In this document: piece after piece, positions 24,863 through 38,300 of the stretch
Layout: every line of letters starts with the position of its first letter
How positions within the stretch are numbered: the first letter of the stretch is position 1
From: Argopecten irradians
Taxonomy: Eukaryota > Mollusca > Bivalvia > Pectinida > Pectinidae
DNA length: 64,000 nt
Direction of reading: 5' to 3'
Assembly (NCBI RefSeq): GCF_041381155.1
Contig: NC_091137.1
Span: forward strand, 15,247,765-15,311,764
Made by a program: the position numbers and the translations under genes
Notes under the pieces: model-generated
Database searches by the model: none
The model's input: the letters and a program-made list of their open reading frames with translations, nothing else
Told to the model about the DNA's origin: nothing

Positions 24863-25733
24863 CCTTTCACTGGAATGATCATAGACTTAGCCGGTTGTTC
24901 ATAGGCGACTTGGTTTGATCAACCAGAAATTTAGAGAAGAAAGTGATACAATTGACAGTGAGGTTAAATTACCAGGGGAAGTAACTCTGGTGGACAATGT
25001 AGAAGCATATCTAGATTACATGTTAGTTTGTGTGTAGTGTTGGTCGGTGCTACGCTTTTAGATAAGGATTATTTACTATTGGGACTTTCAGTTGTAAGGA
25101 AGATAAAAAGAGTAATTAAGGAGAAATTGTCAGCTGACGAGGTTACTTACACACCTAGCTTTATTTTAATTATTTCTCTAAAGACCACGGAAATTCAGTA
25201 GATAGAACAAGTTCATACAGAGACTCATGTAGAGTTTGGGAACTAAAACCGACGGCCTTTATATACAGCGGTTTGTTATGTAGAAAGTGGCCTTCATGAC
25301 AATATTCTATAGTTTATAGAAGTTTTACCTATTCATGAAATACATGAGGGTCTTTTAACGCAACGTTTTATTGCGTTGTGTAGGCATTGTTTGACATATG
25401 GCTGTATTTGTTTTGTGTAAGATATAAACCTTTTGCAACTTACAGTTGGAAGCTTTATGCATTTTGCTGTAATTATCGAAAATAAGTTCTGTCAGTGAAC
25501 CGTACAGGATAGGCCTGTTATATGCAAAGTAGTTATGTTGGCATGACGACAGGGTACTGTATATGCAAATACTAGTCCATATGTAGTGACATTAGGGCAG
25601 ATACTAGGTGATGACAGCATGTTGACTCATCTCATTTTTATTGACCACAGTTATTCCAACCTATTGTTTGCCCCACTCTCTATACTATGTGTTTACCGTA
25701 TCACACAGATCAGCCGTTATATTGATCATACAG
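24863..25733 (+). other. Probable 3' UTR/flank of RAPGEF1
   Basis: It follows the stop codon directly and has no further coding character. No polyadenylation signal near the stop could be singled out. Confidence 0.4.
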
Positions 25734-27056
25734 ATTATAGAGATGAGATAAGTACTAGTAGCTAGCTATAGAGATGAGATAGGTACTAGTAGCTAGCTAT
25801 AGAGATGAGATAGGTACTAGTAGCTAGCTATAGAGATGAGATAGGTACTAGAAGCTAGCTATAGAGATGAGATAGGTACTAGTAGCTGCTACTAGAAGCT
25901 AGCTATAGTGATGAGATAGGAACTGGAAAGCTAGCTATAGTAGATGAGATAGGTACTAGTACTAGCCCTATAGAGCCCCCTAGCTATAGAGATCGAAGAT
26001 AGGTACTATAGCTATAGAGCTGAAATAGAGATGATAGATAGGTACAAGGATATAGTAGCTAGCTATAGCTAGCTATAGAGATGAGATAGGTACTAGTAGC
26101 TAGCTATAGAGATGAGATAGGTACAAGTAGCTAGCTATAGAGATGAGATAGGTACTAGTAGCTAGCTATAGTGATGAGATAGGAACTGTAGCTAGCTATA
26201 GAGGATGAGATAGGTACTGAGTAGCCTAGCTATAGAGATGAGATAGGTACTAGTAGCTATAGAGAGTACTAGCTATAGAGATACTAGTACTAGCTAGCTA
26301 GTCTATAGAGATGAGATAGGTACTATAGTAGCTAGCTATAGAGATGAGATAGGTACTATCGAGCTAGCTATATAGAGATGAGATAGGTACTAGTAGCTAG
26401 CTATAGAGATGAGATAGGTACTGAGCTAGCTATAGAGATGAGATAGGTACTAGTAGCTAGCTATAGAGATGAGATAGGTACTAGAAGCTAGCTATAGAGA
26501 TGAGATAGGTACTAGTAGCTAGCTATAGAGATGAGATAGTACTAGAGAAGCTAGTACTATAGAGATGAGAATAGGTACTAGTAGCAAGCTATAGAGATGA
26601 GATAAGTACTAGTAGCTAGCTATATGAGATGAGATAGGTACTAGTAGCTAGCTATAGAGATGAGATAGGTACTAGCAGCTAGCTATAGAGATGAGATAGG
26701 TACTAGTAGCTAGCTATAGAGATGAGATAAGTACTAGAAGCTAGCTATAGAGATGAGATAGGTACTAGTAGCTAGCTATAGAGATGAGATAGGTACAAGT
26801 AGCTAGCTATAGAGATGAGATAGGTACTAGTAGCTAGCTATAGAGATGAGATAGGTACTGAGCTAGCTATAGAGATGAGATAGGTACTAGTAGCTAGCTA
26901 TAGAGATGAGATAAGTACTAGTAGCTAGCTATAGAGATGAGATAGGTACTAGTAGCTAGCTATAGAGATGAGATAGGTACTAGTAGCTAGCTATAGAGAT
27001 GAGATAAGTACTAGTAGCTAGCTATAGAGATGAGGTAGGTACTAGTAGCTAGCCTC
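25734..27056. repeat. 31-bp minisatellite (TAGCTAGCTATAGAGATGAG unit), about 40 copies
   Basis: The unit contains AGCTAGCTATAGAGATGAG followed by ATAGGTACTAGT and recurs about every 31 bp over 1.3 kb. The stretch around 25,880-26,300 is ragged with many small indels, while 26,620-27,050 is nearly perfect. The raggedness may reflect assembly error rather than true divergence. Confidence 0.95.
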
Positions 27057-27419
27057 CATGTGATGAGTCTGTGGCAGTGTACTTAACTTAGTAGTGATAT
27101 AATTACGTCAGGAGTTATATCCATTCACAATCACTTATAACTCAGATTAGATGAACATGACGTCGTGTGCCTGGCTTTTTGTCATCATGGCAGAAAAATT
27201 GAATTTTGAATATATATGAGGAATTATTTATTACACTATTGTGTGTTTGTAGCTATGTAAGACAAAGTGTGTATAGATGTGTATGTAAGTAAGGAATGTT
27301 GGGCTTGACCGGTGCATTATTTATTGAAGTCTGATGTTAAAAATTGTTGAAGTTTTATATGGTGACTGTACACAACGTAAATGACACTTTAGCACATTAT
27401 TATGATGATCATTGTGGTG
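27057..27419. other. Spacer between two arrays
   Basis: AT-rich single-copy sequence with nothing recognisable. Confidence 0.4.
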
Positions 27420-27762
27420 GCTAAATGGTTAAGGATGACCTGATGTATTTATACCACACTAACTAAAGAGTTCTCACATTACAATGGTCCACAACAAATG
27501 TTAAAGGTGTTCTGACGTATTATACCACACTGACTAAAGAGTACTCAGTAACATTACAAAGGTCCACAACAAATGCACATATTAATGATGATCTGTTAAA
27601 TGGTCTAAGGTGACATTACCACACTGACTAAAGAGTTCTCACATTACAATGGTACCACAACAAATGGTTAAGGTGTACTGACATTATACCACACTGACTA
27701 AAGAGTTTCTCACATTACAAATAGACCACAACAAATGGTTAAGGTGTTTTTTTTTTCTGTTT

Positions 27763-27803
<41 letters not shown>

Positions 27804-27818
27804 TTTACCACACTATTT

Positions 27819-27850
<32 letters not shown>

Positions 27851-29455
27851 GTTTTTTTTTTATCTCACTAACTTTTTTTTTTTCATTTTTTTTTTTTTTT
27901 GGACCACAACAAATGGTTTAGGTGTTTCCTGACGTATTATACCACACTGACTAAAGAGTTCTCACATTACAATAGACCACAACAAATGGTTAAGGTGTTC
28001 TGACATACTCACACTAACTAAAGAGTTCTCACATTATAATGGACCACAACAAATGGTTAAGGTGTTCTGACATACCACACTAACTAAAGAGTTCCTCACA
28101 TTACAATGGACCACAACAAATGGTTAAGGTGTTCTGACATACCACACTGACTAAAGTATTTCTCACATTACAATAGACCACAACAAATGGTTAAGGTGTT
28201 CTGACGTATTATACCACACTAACTAAAGAGTTCTCACATTACAATGGTCCACAACAAATGGTTAAGGTGTTCTGACGTATTATACCACACAAACTAAAGA
28301 GTTCTCACATTAGAATGGACCACAACAAATGGTTAAGGTGTTCTGACATATCACACTAACTAAAGAGTTCTCACATTACAATAGACCACAACAAATGGTT
28401 AAGGTATTCTGACGTATTATACCACACTAACTAAAGAGTTCTCACATTACAATGACCACAACAAATGGTTAAGGTATTCTGACATACCACACTAACTAAA
28501 GAGTTCTCACATTACAATAGAACACAACAAATGGTTAAGGTGTTCTGACATACCACACTGACTAAAGAGTTCTCACATTACAATAGACCACAACAAATGG
28601 TTAAGTTGTTCTGACGTATTATACCACACTGACTAAAGAGTTCTCACATTACAATAGACCACAACAAATGGTTAAGGTGTTCTGACGTATTATACCACAC
28701 TAACTAAAGAGTTCTCACATTATAATGGACCACAACAAATGGTTAAGGTGTTCTGACATATCACACTAACTAAAGAGTTCTCACATTACAATAGACCACA
28801 ACAAATGGTTAAGGTATTCTGACGTATTATACCACACTGACTAAAGAGTTCTCACATTACAATAGACCACAACAAATGGTTAAGGTGTTCTGACGTATTA
28901 TACCACACTAACTAAAGAGTTCTCACATTACAATGGATCACAACAAATGGTTAAGGTGTTCTGACATATTATACCACACTAACTAAAGAGTTCTCACATT
29001 ACAATGGTCCACAACAAATGGTTAAGGTATTCTGACATATCACACTAACTAAAGAGTTCTCACATTACAATAGACCACAACAAATGGTTAAGGTATTCTG
29101 ACATACCACACTAACTAAAGAGTTCTCACATTACAATAACCACAACAAATGGTTAGGTGTTCTGACATACCACACTAACTAAAGAGTTCTCACATTATAA
29201 TGGACCACAACAAATTGGGTTTAAGGTGTTCTGACATACCACACTAACTAAAGAGTTCTCACATTATAATTGGACCACAACAAATGTTAACGGTGTTCTG
29301 ACATACCCACCATAACTAAAGAGTTCTCACATTACATTGGACCATCAACAAATGGTTAAGGTGTTCTGACGTATTATACCCACACTAACTAAATAGTTCT
29401 CACATTATAATGGACCACCACAACAAATGGTTAAGGTCTCCTGACATTTTACCAC
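27420..29455. repeat. 66-71-bp minisatellite, about 28 copies
   Basis: The unit carries GGTTAAGGTGTTCTGAC, CCACACTAACTAAAGAGTTC and CACATTACAATGG in order. Full units are 71 bp, and a shorter variant lacks the GTATT segment. Units remain very similar across 2 kb. A T-rich block interrupts the array near 27,750-27,900. Confidence 0.95.
27749..27900. repeat. Poly-T-dominated block inside the 71-bp array
   Basis: Several T runs of 20 bases or more are separated by remnants of the array unit (for example ACCACACT). This looks like homopolymer expansion or low-quality long-read consensus rather than a biological feature. The open frame of poly-phenylalanine it creates is spurious. Confidence 0.8.
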
Positions 29456-31904
29456 GGGGGCCCTCCACCTCTGGGTCTCATGTTGGTAAACTCTCAGGAA
29501 ATACGATCAACTGTTTCATATTTTATTTACGTTTTTTAAGTGGTTTGCCTTGTGTACAGCCACAGTTGTATATTTAGTTAGGCCTGCAGTATTGAGTGCT
29601 GTAAGGTACTGGGTTATGGTACGCATGTAATGTTGGAGGCATTCACTTTCATTTTGAGGTGACAATTGGGTGAACTAGTTTTAGTTATCTGTAGCGATAT
29701 TGTACAGCCATATTGAATGTGTTCATTGATGTCTTGTATAAGATATTCATATGTAATATATATGTTATAGAGCACTTGTTAGTGTCCAAGCTCCCAAATG
29801 TACCATGTCATGTTTATTTATATGTTATTATATTATTGACTAAGGGATAGTTGTTAATAATGTCATTACATTTGTTTGTTCATAGGTTACATGTAACGTT
29901 AGTGACACTCATTTATTGAAGGGGATTATATGCATGTCATAGAGGGAAAGGAGTATTGACAAACACTGGCCTATCTGGACAGTTTAGGAGCTGTAAATAT
30001 TATTCAATTGTATAATCATGCTAGATATTCCACATGTCATTCTATCAATATAAATAAAAGTCTTTTCTTGTCTCAATCACATGGAACAAAAGTCAGGGAC
30101 CACAGTGTTATTCTTGCAAAACTTGGGCCAATAAATTCAGTAATTGACCCATCCCCATTTATTTCTTGGGTAGGGTGCGATGCTTACTCGCTGGTAAATT
30201 ACTGTAGTACATGTTATATGGATATGGAAGTATGGTAAACATCTGACATACACTGTATGGACACTGGTGTCTGGCACCTACAATATGTTCTTAGATAAAC
30301 TTTGTTTAAAAGGTCAATGTTTTTTCACCAGTGGTCAAGTAAAAAACATTTTATACCAAATATATCATATCATATAACTGCCATAGGCAAAATCATGATC
30401 TATTGGTATATATTCTTCTATGCAATATGCATCATAAAATAGGATTTGTAGCTTTTCCCCTCTTTTCTCTTAAACTTTAATGAGGATTTACAATCAATAA
30501 TCCTTCCTCAGGGAACTAAAGGTTGGGATTGGAAGTCGCAAGTTGTAAGTCCTTGATTTAATGGGTTTTCGAAACGGCATTATACATTTTTAAAATAGGA
30601 ATGTTAAAACGAGATCAATAATTTTGTTAGAGTCGCAGAAGTTACAAACTATACATTTACTAGCACAACTTATCATCACTTCAGAAATTTTTAATCAGAA
30701 TAAACAAATGTTAATTTTCATAACGCGGGTCGTTTTTATGTTTCCCGCCGTCGTCACTAAATGCCGCGCGGTAGTTTGACTATCACTGCGCCAGACGGGC
30801 AAAACAGCGAAATGAACTGTTATCGTACATTAGACAGAGAATCTTGCATATGTTTGGTGTTGTAACCACGTCTTAAGCCATCGATATATATATTTTCTTT
30901 TGTTATTAATGTTTTTAAGAAACCTATAAATTTTGCTCCGAAAAGGTAGTGGGCCTTTAAGGACATTTTACAGATACTAGACATCCATCAGTCGCTAGTG
31001 TGGTTCTACATTTGGAGGACCCTAGATAAATTATTGCATGATTCCATCCCTATTCCTTAACTAAAATGTTTCCATAGACACAGTAAAGATTTTAAGTTTT
31101 CAATAGGAACAGTACAGATGATAAGTTCTTCAAATCTGTAATTTTTGCCTTTGGAAAATTTAAAATTAAGGAAATTTCATCAGTTGAGGAAGGTTTGTGA
31201 AACTGAGAATTGGTTTTGTTTTATTGAACACAAATTTTGTCATAGTTTGTGGTCAGTTATGTTATAAAAAAAAAATGTAGTTATACTGCGCATTGTTGTG
31301 ATAGAACTTATGCATTACAGAGATCATTTAATACATTACTAATGTAGTATCATTCACACAAATCATTTTTGTAATTTACATCAGACATTGTTCTGTGTTA
31401 TTATGTTGGTCCTGTATAGGTGGTCAGGTCTGGGTATTATGTCCACATAATTGTACCAAGTCTGAGCAATGCTTTCCATAGATCTGTATCACTTGGATGT
31501 TTTGTACTGGCAAAGCAAAAAAAAATGGAACTGCTGATATTGGTTAGAGGTTAAACCCTCTCTTATAGAATTATCAATTCCAATACATCAATTAATGTAT
31601 TGTTCTGCAAGAAAATTCAAGGTACAGAGGTGTGTACAATTTGAAATACCATCAAAGAATGTCACCTTCTCAATCATTGTGAGTAACTTAGAAAGATTTT
31701 GGATCCACTCTGAGGGAAATTTGTATGGAAAATAGTTATAATACAGGCTATAAATGGAGTGATAAATGTGAAGACTGGCAGGTAATAGTGTGTAAAGGGA
31801 GAGATATGGGGAGTTATAATGTTAGATCATCTTTATCATGGTTTAGTGTCCATATGTAACAGCCATTGTTAATGTTTCCCTCATTTCACCAATGTCTCAA
31901 GAGT
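29456..31904. other. AT-rich stretch holding one MITE
   Basis: No exon is supported. The only feature I can name is the TTAA-flanked MITE at 30,562-30,956. Confidence 0.4.
30562..30956. mobile_element. TTAA-flanked MITE, family 2, copy A
   Basis: It matches 40,995-41,393 over most of its length, including TAACGCGGGTCG, TTTCCCGCCGTCGTC and CTATCACTGCGCCAGACGG. The right end, GGTAGTGGGCCT, is followed by TTAA, and a TTAA also precedes the left end at 30,558. The left terminal dozen bases are degraded in this copy. Confidence 0.75.
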
Positions 31905-32720
31905 ATCACCGTTGTACTTACCACTTAGTAAATACATTTCCCTCCCTCACAAATCTCTCAAAAGTCAACTACTCCTCATTACTTACTATTTATCATACAT
32001 ACTAAATCTCCCTCAATACTTAGTACTTACCACTAAATATCTCTTAATACACTTAGTACTTACCACTAAATCTCCCTCAATACTTAGTACTTACCACTAA
32101 ATCTCCCTTAATACTTAGTACTTACCACTAAATTCTCCCTCAATACTTAGTACTTACCACTAAAATTTCCCTTAATACTTAGTACTTACCTCTAAATCTC
32201 CCTTAATACTTAGTACTTACCTCTAAATCTCCCTTAATACTTAGTACTTACCACTAAATATCCCTTAATACTGAATACTTACCACTAAATCTCCCTCAAT
32301 ACTTAGTACTTACCACTAAATCTCCCTTAATACTTAGTACTTACCACTAAATCTTCCTTAATAGAATACTTAGTACTTACCACTAAATCATCCCTTAATA
32401 CTTAGTACTTACCACTAAATCTCCCTTGATACTTAGTACTTACCTCAAAATCTTGCTTAATAGTATACTTAGTACTTACCACTTAATCTCTCCTTAATAC
32501 TAAGTACTTCCCATTAAAGAATACTTAGTACTAACCACTAAATCTCCCATTAAAGAATACTTAGTACTTACCACTAAATCTCCCTTAATACTAAGTACTT
32601 TCCCATTAAAGAATACTTAGTACTTTACCACTAAATCTCCCATTAAAGAATACTTAGTACTTACCACTAAATCTCCCATTAAAGAATACTTAGTACTTGC
32701 ATCTAAATCTCCCTCACAAG
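31905..32720. repeat. 31-bp minisatellite with antisense GTAAGTACT donors, about 26 copies
   Basis: The plus-strand unit carries CTTAGTACTTACCACTAAATC then TCCCTTAATA. On the minus strand each unit reads TTTAGTGGTAAGTACTAAG, a near-consensus 5' splice site. No gene could be placed on that strand here. Units near 32,450-32,700 have an inserted TAAAGAA segment. Confidence 0.9.
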
Positions 32721-32865
32721 TCTTCCAGATATTTATTGCTTATTATTTATAACACATACTTACGGTATCTCCCTTTTCCTCACAAATCGCTAGTAGGAAA
32801 CTTGCAAACTAGATTCCCTTGCCTTACAATTCTCCCCAGTTGGACACATCAAATAGTACTTATTA

Positions 32866-33945
32866 TTGGTTATACATACTGTATCTCCCTCGCCTCACAG
32901 ATCTCCCCCAGTAGAACACTCTAGTACTGTATCTGTTATACATACTGTATCTCCCTCACCTTACAGATCTCCCCCAGTAGAACACTCTAGTACTGTATCT
33001 GTTATACATACTGTATCTCCCTCGCCTCACAGATCTCCCCCAGTAGAACACTCTAGTACTTTATCTGTTATACATACAATTCATCCTCCCGCCTCACAGA
33101 TCTCCCCAGTAGAACACTCTAGTACTGTATCTGTTATACATACTGTATCTCCCTCGCCTCACAGATCTCCCCCAGTAGAACACTCTAGTACTGTATCTGT
33201 TATACATACCGTATCATCCTCGCCTCACAGATCTTCCCCAGTAGAACACACTAGTACTGTATCTGTTATACATACTGTATCTCCCTCACCTCACAGATCT
33301 CCTCCAGTAGAACACTCTAGTACTGTATCTGTTATACATACTGTACCTCACAGATCTCCCAGTCACTAGTACTGTATCTGTTATACACTGATCACCTTAC
33401 AGATCTCCCCCAGTAGAAACACTCAAGTACTGTATCTGTTATACATACTGTATCTCCCTGTATCTAGAACACTCTTATACATACTGTCCCCCATAGAACA
33501 CTCTCATACTGTACCTCCCTCACAGATCTCCCCCAGTAGAACACTCTAGTACTTTATCTGTTATACATACTGTATCTCCCTCGCCTCACAGATCTCCTCC
33601 AGTAGAACACACTAGTACTGTATCTGTTATACATACTGTATCTCCCTCGCCTCACAGATCTCCCCTAGTAGAACACTCTAGTACTGTATCTGTTATACAT
33701 ACTGTATCTCCCTCGCCTCACAGATCTCCCCCAGTAGAACACTCTAGTACTTTATCTGTTATACATACTGTATCTCCCTTGCCTCACAGATCTCCCCCAG
33801 TAGAACACTCTAGTACTGTATCTGTTATACATACTGTATCTCCCTCGCCTCACAGATCTCCCCCAGTAGAACACTCTAGTACTGTATCTGTTATACATGC
33901 TGTATCTCCCTCACCTCACAGATCTCCTCCAGTAGAAAACTTACC
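32866..33945. repeat. 66-bp minisatellite, about 16 copies
   Basis: The unit carries CGCCTCACAGATCTCCCCC, AGTAGAACACTCTAGTACTG and TATCTGTTATACATACTG in order. Because 66 is a multiple of three, a frame encoding a 22-residue repeat (with HTVSPSPHRSPPVEHSSTVS) stays open for 167 codons. The damaged middle part near 33,350-33,500 breaks this frame, which suggests no coding constraint. The CCTCACAG core resembles a 3' splice site. Confidence 0.9.
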
Positions 33946-34230
33946 ACAATCCTTGTACAATACCTTCCCCAGACCTAAAGTACTTGTTGGGCCAGATACA
34001 TCACTTCCCTTTATTTAACCTTTAGACCTGTTGGTGTGTAAGGATTGGAGTGATGGATGATAGTTTACAAGTGTTGTAGTATCTTTAGCTGGTTACAATT
34101 CCGTTACTACTACCAACAAGGATATCCTCTCCACAATACAGACCCATACATGATTAATTTACTTCCATGTATACAAATCAATATCAAAGCAAAACATCAG
34201 AAATGATTAATATGTCCTGATTAACCTTTT

Positions 34231-35655
34231 TAGGTCATCTGACCCGAAGGGTCAGGATGACCTATAGTCGTCATGTTTCGTCCGTCGTCGTCCGCCGTGC
34301 GCCGTCCGCCGTCCGCCGTGCGTTAATTTTTCACATTTTGAACTTCTTCTCAAGTTCTACCAGTGCGTTTTGGCTGAAACTTGCATGAAATGATCCTGCC
34401 ATAGTCCCGACAAAGTGTTGTTATTTTTCGGGTCGATCCGAAATTCAAAATGGCCGCCACAGCCGCCATCTTGAAAACACATTTTGAACTTCTTCTCAAG
34501 TTCTACCGGTGCAATTAGGCTGAAACTTGCATGAAATGATCCTGACATGGTCCCGACAAAGTGTTGTTATTTTTCGGGTCGATCCGAAATCCAAGATGGC
34601 CGCCAAAGCCGCCATCTTGAAAGCACATTTTGAACTTCTTCTCAAGTTCTACCGGTGCGATTTGGCTGAAACTGGCATGAAATGATCCTGATATGGTCCC
34701 GACTAAGTGTTGTTATTTTTCGGGTCGATCCGTAATTCAAGATGGCCGCCACAGCCGCCATCTTGAAAATACATTTTGAACTTCTTCTCAAGTTCTACCA
34801 GTGCGTTTTGGCTGAAACTTGCATGAAATGATCCTGACATGGTCCCGACTAAGTGTTGTTATTTTTCGTGTCGATCCGAAATTCAAAATGGCCGCCAAAG
34901 CCGCCACCTTGAAAACACATTTTGAACTTCTTCTCAAGTTCTACCGGTGCGATTAGGCTGAAACTTGCATGAAATGATCCTGACATGGTCCCGACAAAGT
35001 GTTGTTATTTTTCGGGTCGATCCGAAATTCAAGATGGCCGCCACAACCGCCATCTTGAAAACACATTTTGAACTTCTTCTCAAGTTCTACCGGTGCGATT
35101 TGGCTGAAACTGGCATGAAATGATCCTGATATGGCCCGACAAAGTGTTCTTATTTTTCGGGTCGATCCGTAATCCAAGATAGCCGCCAAAGCCGTCATCT
35201 TGAAAATACATTTTGAACTTCTCAAGTTCTACCAGTGCGATTTGGCTGAAACTTGCATGAAATGATCCTGACATGGTCCTGACAAAGTGTTGTTATTTTT
35301 CGGGTCAATCGGAAAACCAAGATGGCCGCCACAGCCGCCATCTTTAAAACACATTTTGAACTTCTTCTCAAGTTGTGCGATTTGGCTGAAACTTGCATGA
35401 AATGATCCTGACATGGTCCCGACAAAGTATTGTTACATCTCTTGTTGATCCCAAATCGAAGATGGCTACCATGACACTATATCTAATTAATTTCCTATAT
35501 GTTAAGGCCCTTGGGCCTCTTGTTTGAAAGAAAATTTGTTGAAAGAAATTGAAAATGATCCTGACACGGTCCTGACAAAGTGACACCATATGAAATTAAA
35601 TTTACTATTGCCAAGGTAGTCAGATGACCGTTAAGGCCCTTTGGGCCTCTTGTTC
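34231..35655 (+). mobile_element. Composite TIR element with ~146-bp tandem units
   Basis: The left edge is GGTCATCTGACCCGAAGGG and the right edge is GTCAGATGACC, followed by AAGGCCCTTTGGGCCTC; GGTCATCTGAC is the inverted end. About seven units of 146 bp lie between, spaced by CTTCTTCTCAAG at 34,343, 34,489, 34,635, 34,781 and onward. A second AAGGCCCTTGGGCCTC motif near 35,500 suggests a nested or duplicated 3' end. The same family, inverted, occupies 1-940, and a truncated copy is at 63.75 kb. Minus-strand frames repeating a FKMCFQDGGCGGH motif are repeat products, not genes. Confidence 0.85.
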
Positions 35656-37126
35656 TCTGATAAAACATATTTGGCTCTCCCTACAATAAACAGAGAAACC
35701 CTGTACTAGTTTGGTAATGATGATTAAACAAAATTCTATACATTTAGCTTGTTTACATACAAAAATAATTTACTAGATGCTCAACTTGAATTGTTTTCAT
35801 ACCAAGATATGTTGCTTATGTTATAGAAATAAAATCTATTATAAAAAAAGTTTGCAACAGATACCTCAAACCTTGGAACCACCTAGATTTACAAAATACA
35901 AAGAATACAGTGTATATAACTTTATAGTACTAATCTTCCTGACTGTGCCTTGAATTGTAATGCAATTCAAGTTTTAAAAAAGTGCTTTTAACTTGGTTTT
36001 GTTATATTTTTGTTTTTTGTTAAAATTCATCCCACTTTATTTTAATTGCACATTTTGTCAAAAGAATATTATACAGCTTTCATATTTGAAAAATAGTGGA
36101 AGTACTTGGTGATTTACAAGCTTTATTTATGGTGATATGATTGTTTGATTGTGAAGGGATTTTCACATGCTATGTTGCTTTTATCACAGTGTGACCAAAG
36201 ATTTTAGAACCAGCATGATTGATCTCCCCTACAAAGTGATCTCCCCTACGCTCCGAACATCATTGATAAATGAATAAAGGTAACTTGTTGTGGATGTCAA
36301 TAATCAACTACCAAAAAAATTGTCATGAAATTGATGTTAAATTAACAACTTTATGCTGCATTTAACCCTATAAGAAAATATAACTGATAACTATATTGAT
36401 ATCATAAGTTTGAACATATAAATTATAAACATTGGTTTAAGTATTAAAATAAAGTCTTTTCCATAGGGTGTTCACCAAGGGGAAGCAGTAACACATTAAA
36501 TTTGATGATACTTGTGTATCTGTTTATCTGTAGATAATGTTATACTGGTATGCTGCCAGATGTTTATTTATTTATACAATGTTAATGAGTTACCAGTATT
36601 TATGCATATTAACCCTATGTAATTACGTAATGTAGTATGAACTTGTGCGTGTATTTACAAATATCTCAATGAATTTCTTTTCAAAAGTGTACATTTCGTT
36701 AATCATGTGTAAAGTATCAATAGGAGTGAATATTTAAAAACTTGTGTAATATTTGTGTACACTGTATTATGTTATTTATACCCATCCATAGACTGTGGTA
36801 CTGTATATCTGTGTCAGTTTTACAATGTGTTAATGGTGCATAGGTTTGTTATGTTAAATCGCTGATGAACCCATTCTTTGTCAATGTGATATTTCTCCCT
36901 TCTCCTCTCTCTCTATCCATGTGTTGTGTGTCCTCATCACTCTCATCTTCTCATTATCACAGACACTAAGCTGTACCAAGACATACAGAAATAACATAAA
37001 TAAAACTGTCAATACAGTAGAGTCTTATTGTCTGTTATACAATAAAACATGATCCTAACCACATCCTGGGAACAACCTAATGACTTTGTTATATGCATGC
37101 TAATATACACAAGGGTTTTATTTATT
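35656..37126. other. AT-rich stretch with no feature seen
   Basis: No exon, RNA or repeat beyond simple low complexity was recognised. Confidence 0.4.
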
Positions 37127-37818
37127 GGGACTGCAGTCCTTATTGGGTCAAGCATACCTTTAGGGGACAGTTAAAGGGACTGTGGTCCTTATTGGGTCAA
37201 ATATGCCCTGAGGGGACAGTTTAAGGGACTGCAGTCCTTATTGGGTCAAGCATACCTTGAGGGGACAGTTTAAGGGACTGTCGTCCTTATTGGGTCAAAT
37301 ATGCCTTGAGGGGACAGTTAAAGGGACTGTCGTCCTTATTGGGTCAAATATGCCTTGAGGGGACAGTTTAAGGGACTGTGGTCCTTATTGGGTCAAATAT
37401 GCCTTGAGGGGACAGTTTAAGGGACTGCAGTCCTTATTGGGTCAAATATGCCTTGAGGGGACAGTTTAAGGGACTGTCGTCCTTATTGGGTCAAATATGC
37501 CTTGAGGGGACAGTTTAAGGGACTGTCGTCCTTATTGGGTCAAATATGCCTTGAGGGGACAGTTTAAGGGACTGCAGTCCTTATTGGGTCAAATATGCTT
37601 TGAGGGGACAGTGAAGGGACTCTGGTCCTTAATTGGGTCAAGTATGCCTTGAGGGGACAGTTAAAGGGACTGCAGTCCTTATTGGGTCAAATATGCCTTG
37701 AGGAGACAGTTTAAGGGACTGCAGTCCTAATTGGGTCAAACATGCCTTTAGGGTACAATTAAAGGGACTGCAGTCCTTATTGGGTCAAACATGTCTTTAG
37801 GGGACGGTTAAAGGGACT
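37127..37818. repeat. 49-bp minisatellite, about 14 copies
   Basis: The unit carries GGGACTGCAGTCCTTATTGG, GTCAAATATGCCTTGAGG and GGACAGTTTAA in order. Two versions alternate, with ACTGCAGTCC or ACTGTCGTCC in the same position; the first is a perfect 10-bp palindrome containing a PstI site. Confidence 0.95.
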
Positions 37819-38300
37819 GGGAGACCAGTGACATCAGCATCTAATGTGAATGTTACACAGATCACTTTGAATTGGTGATGAATATGGTGCAGAGTTGACC
37901 TAAAACCAAGGCTCTTAATGATACCTTTATAAAGGACAATTGACATGGATGAAAGATGTTCCATCTTAAGATGTAAGTGCTGCACAGGCGACCTTTGATC
38001 AATAAAATCGATGTTTGTGTTGAGGTCGACTTTCTGGCCTGAGAAGTCTGTATTTGCGTATATGACCTTTTGGTCAATGAAAATTGCATAGGTAATGAAT
38101 GCTGTACATTTAATTTATTGTCCAATGACATAGGGAACTTTTGGACAATAAAAGTGACATTGGTATCTGCAATTGACCTTTTGGACAATAAAAGTGGCAT
38201 TGGTATGCTGCAGTTGACCTGTGGGCAAATTAAATGTACATTGGCGGTGATTGCTGTACAGTTGATTTGGTCAATACAACCAGCATACCGGGTGGGTGTA
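37819..38300. repeat. Degenerate tandem repeat with GACCTTTTGGACAATAAAAG units
   Basis: GACCTTTTGGACAATAAAAG, or close variants, recurs every 40-60 bases with GGTATG or GGTAATGA and CTGCA words between. It directly follows the 49-bp array and looks older and more diverged. Confidence 0.5.

Noticed and set aside
25734-27056. CRISPR-like array
   Set aside because: Units are head-to-tail with no unique spacers, and the sequence is clearly eukaryotic; it is a minisatellite.
27735-27932. Poly-phenylalanine open frame
   Set aside because: It is created by T homopolymers, probably partly sequencing or assembly artefact.
34357-35589. Minus-strand frames with a recurring FKMCFQDGGCGGH motif
   Set aside because: They are products of the 146-bp units of a mobile element.
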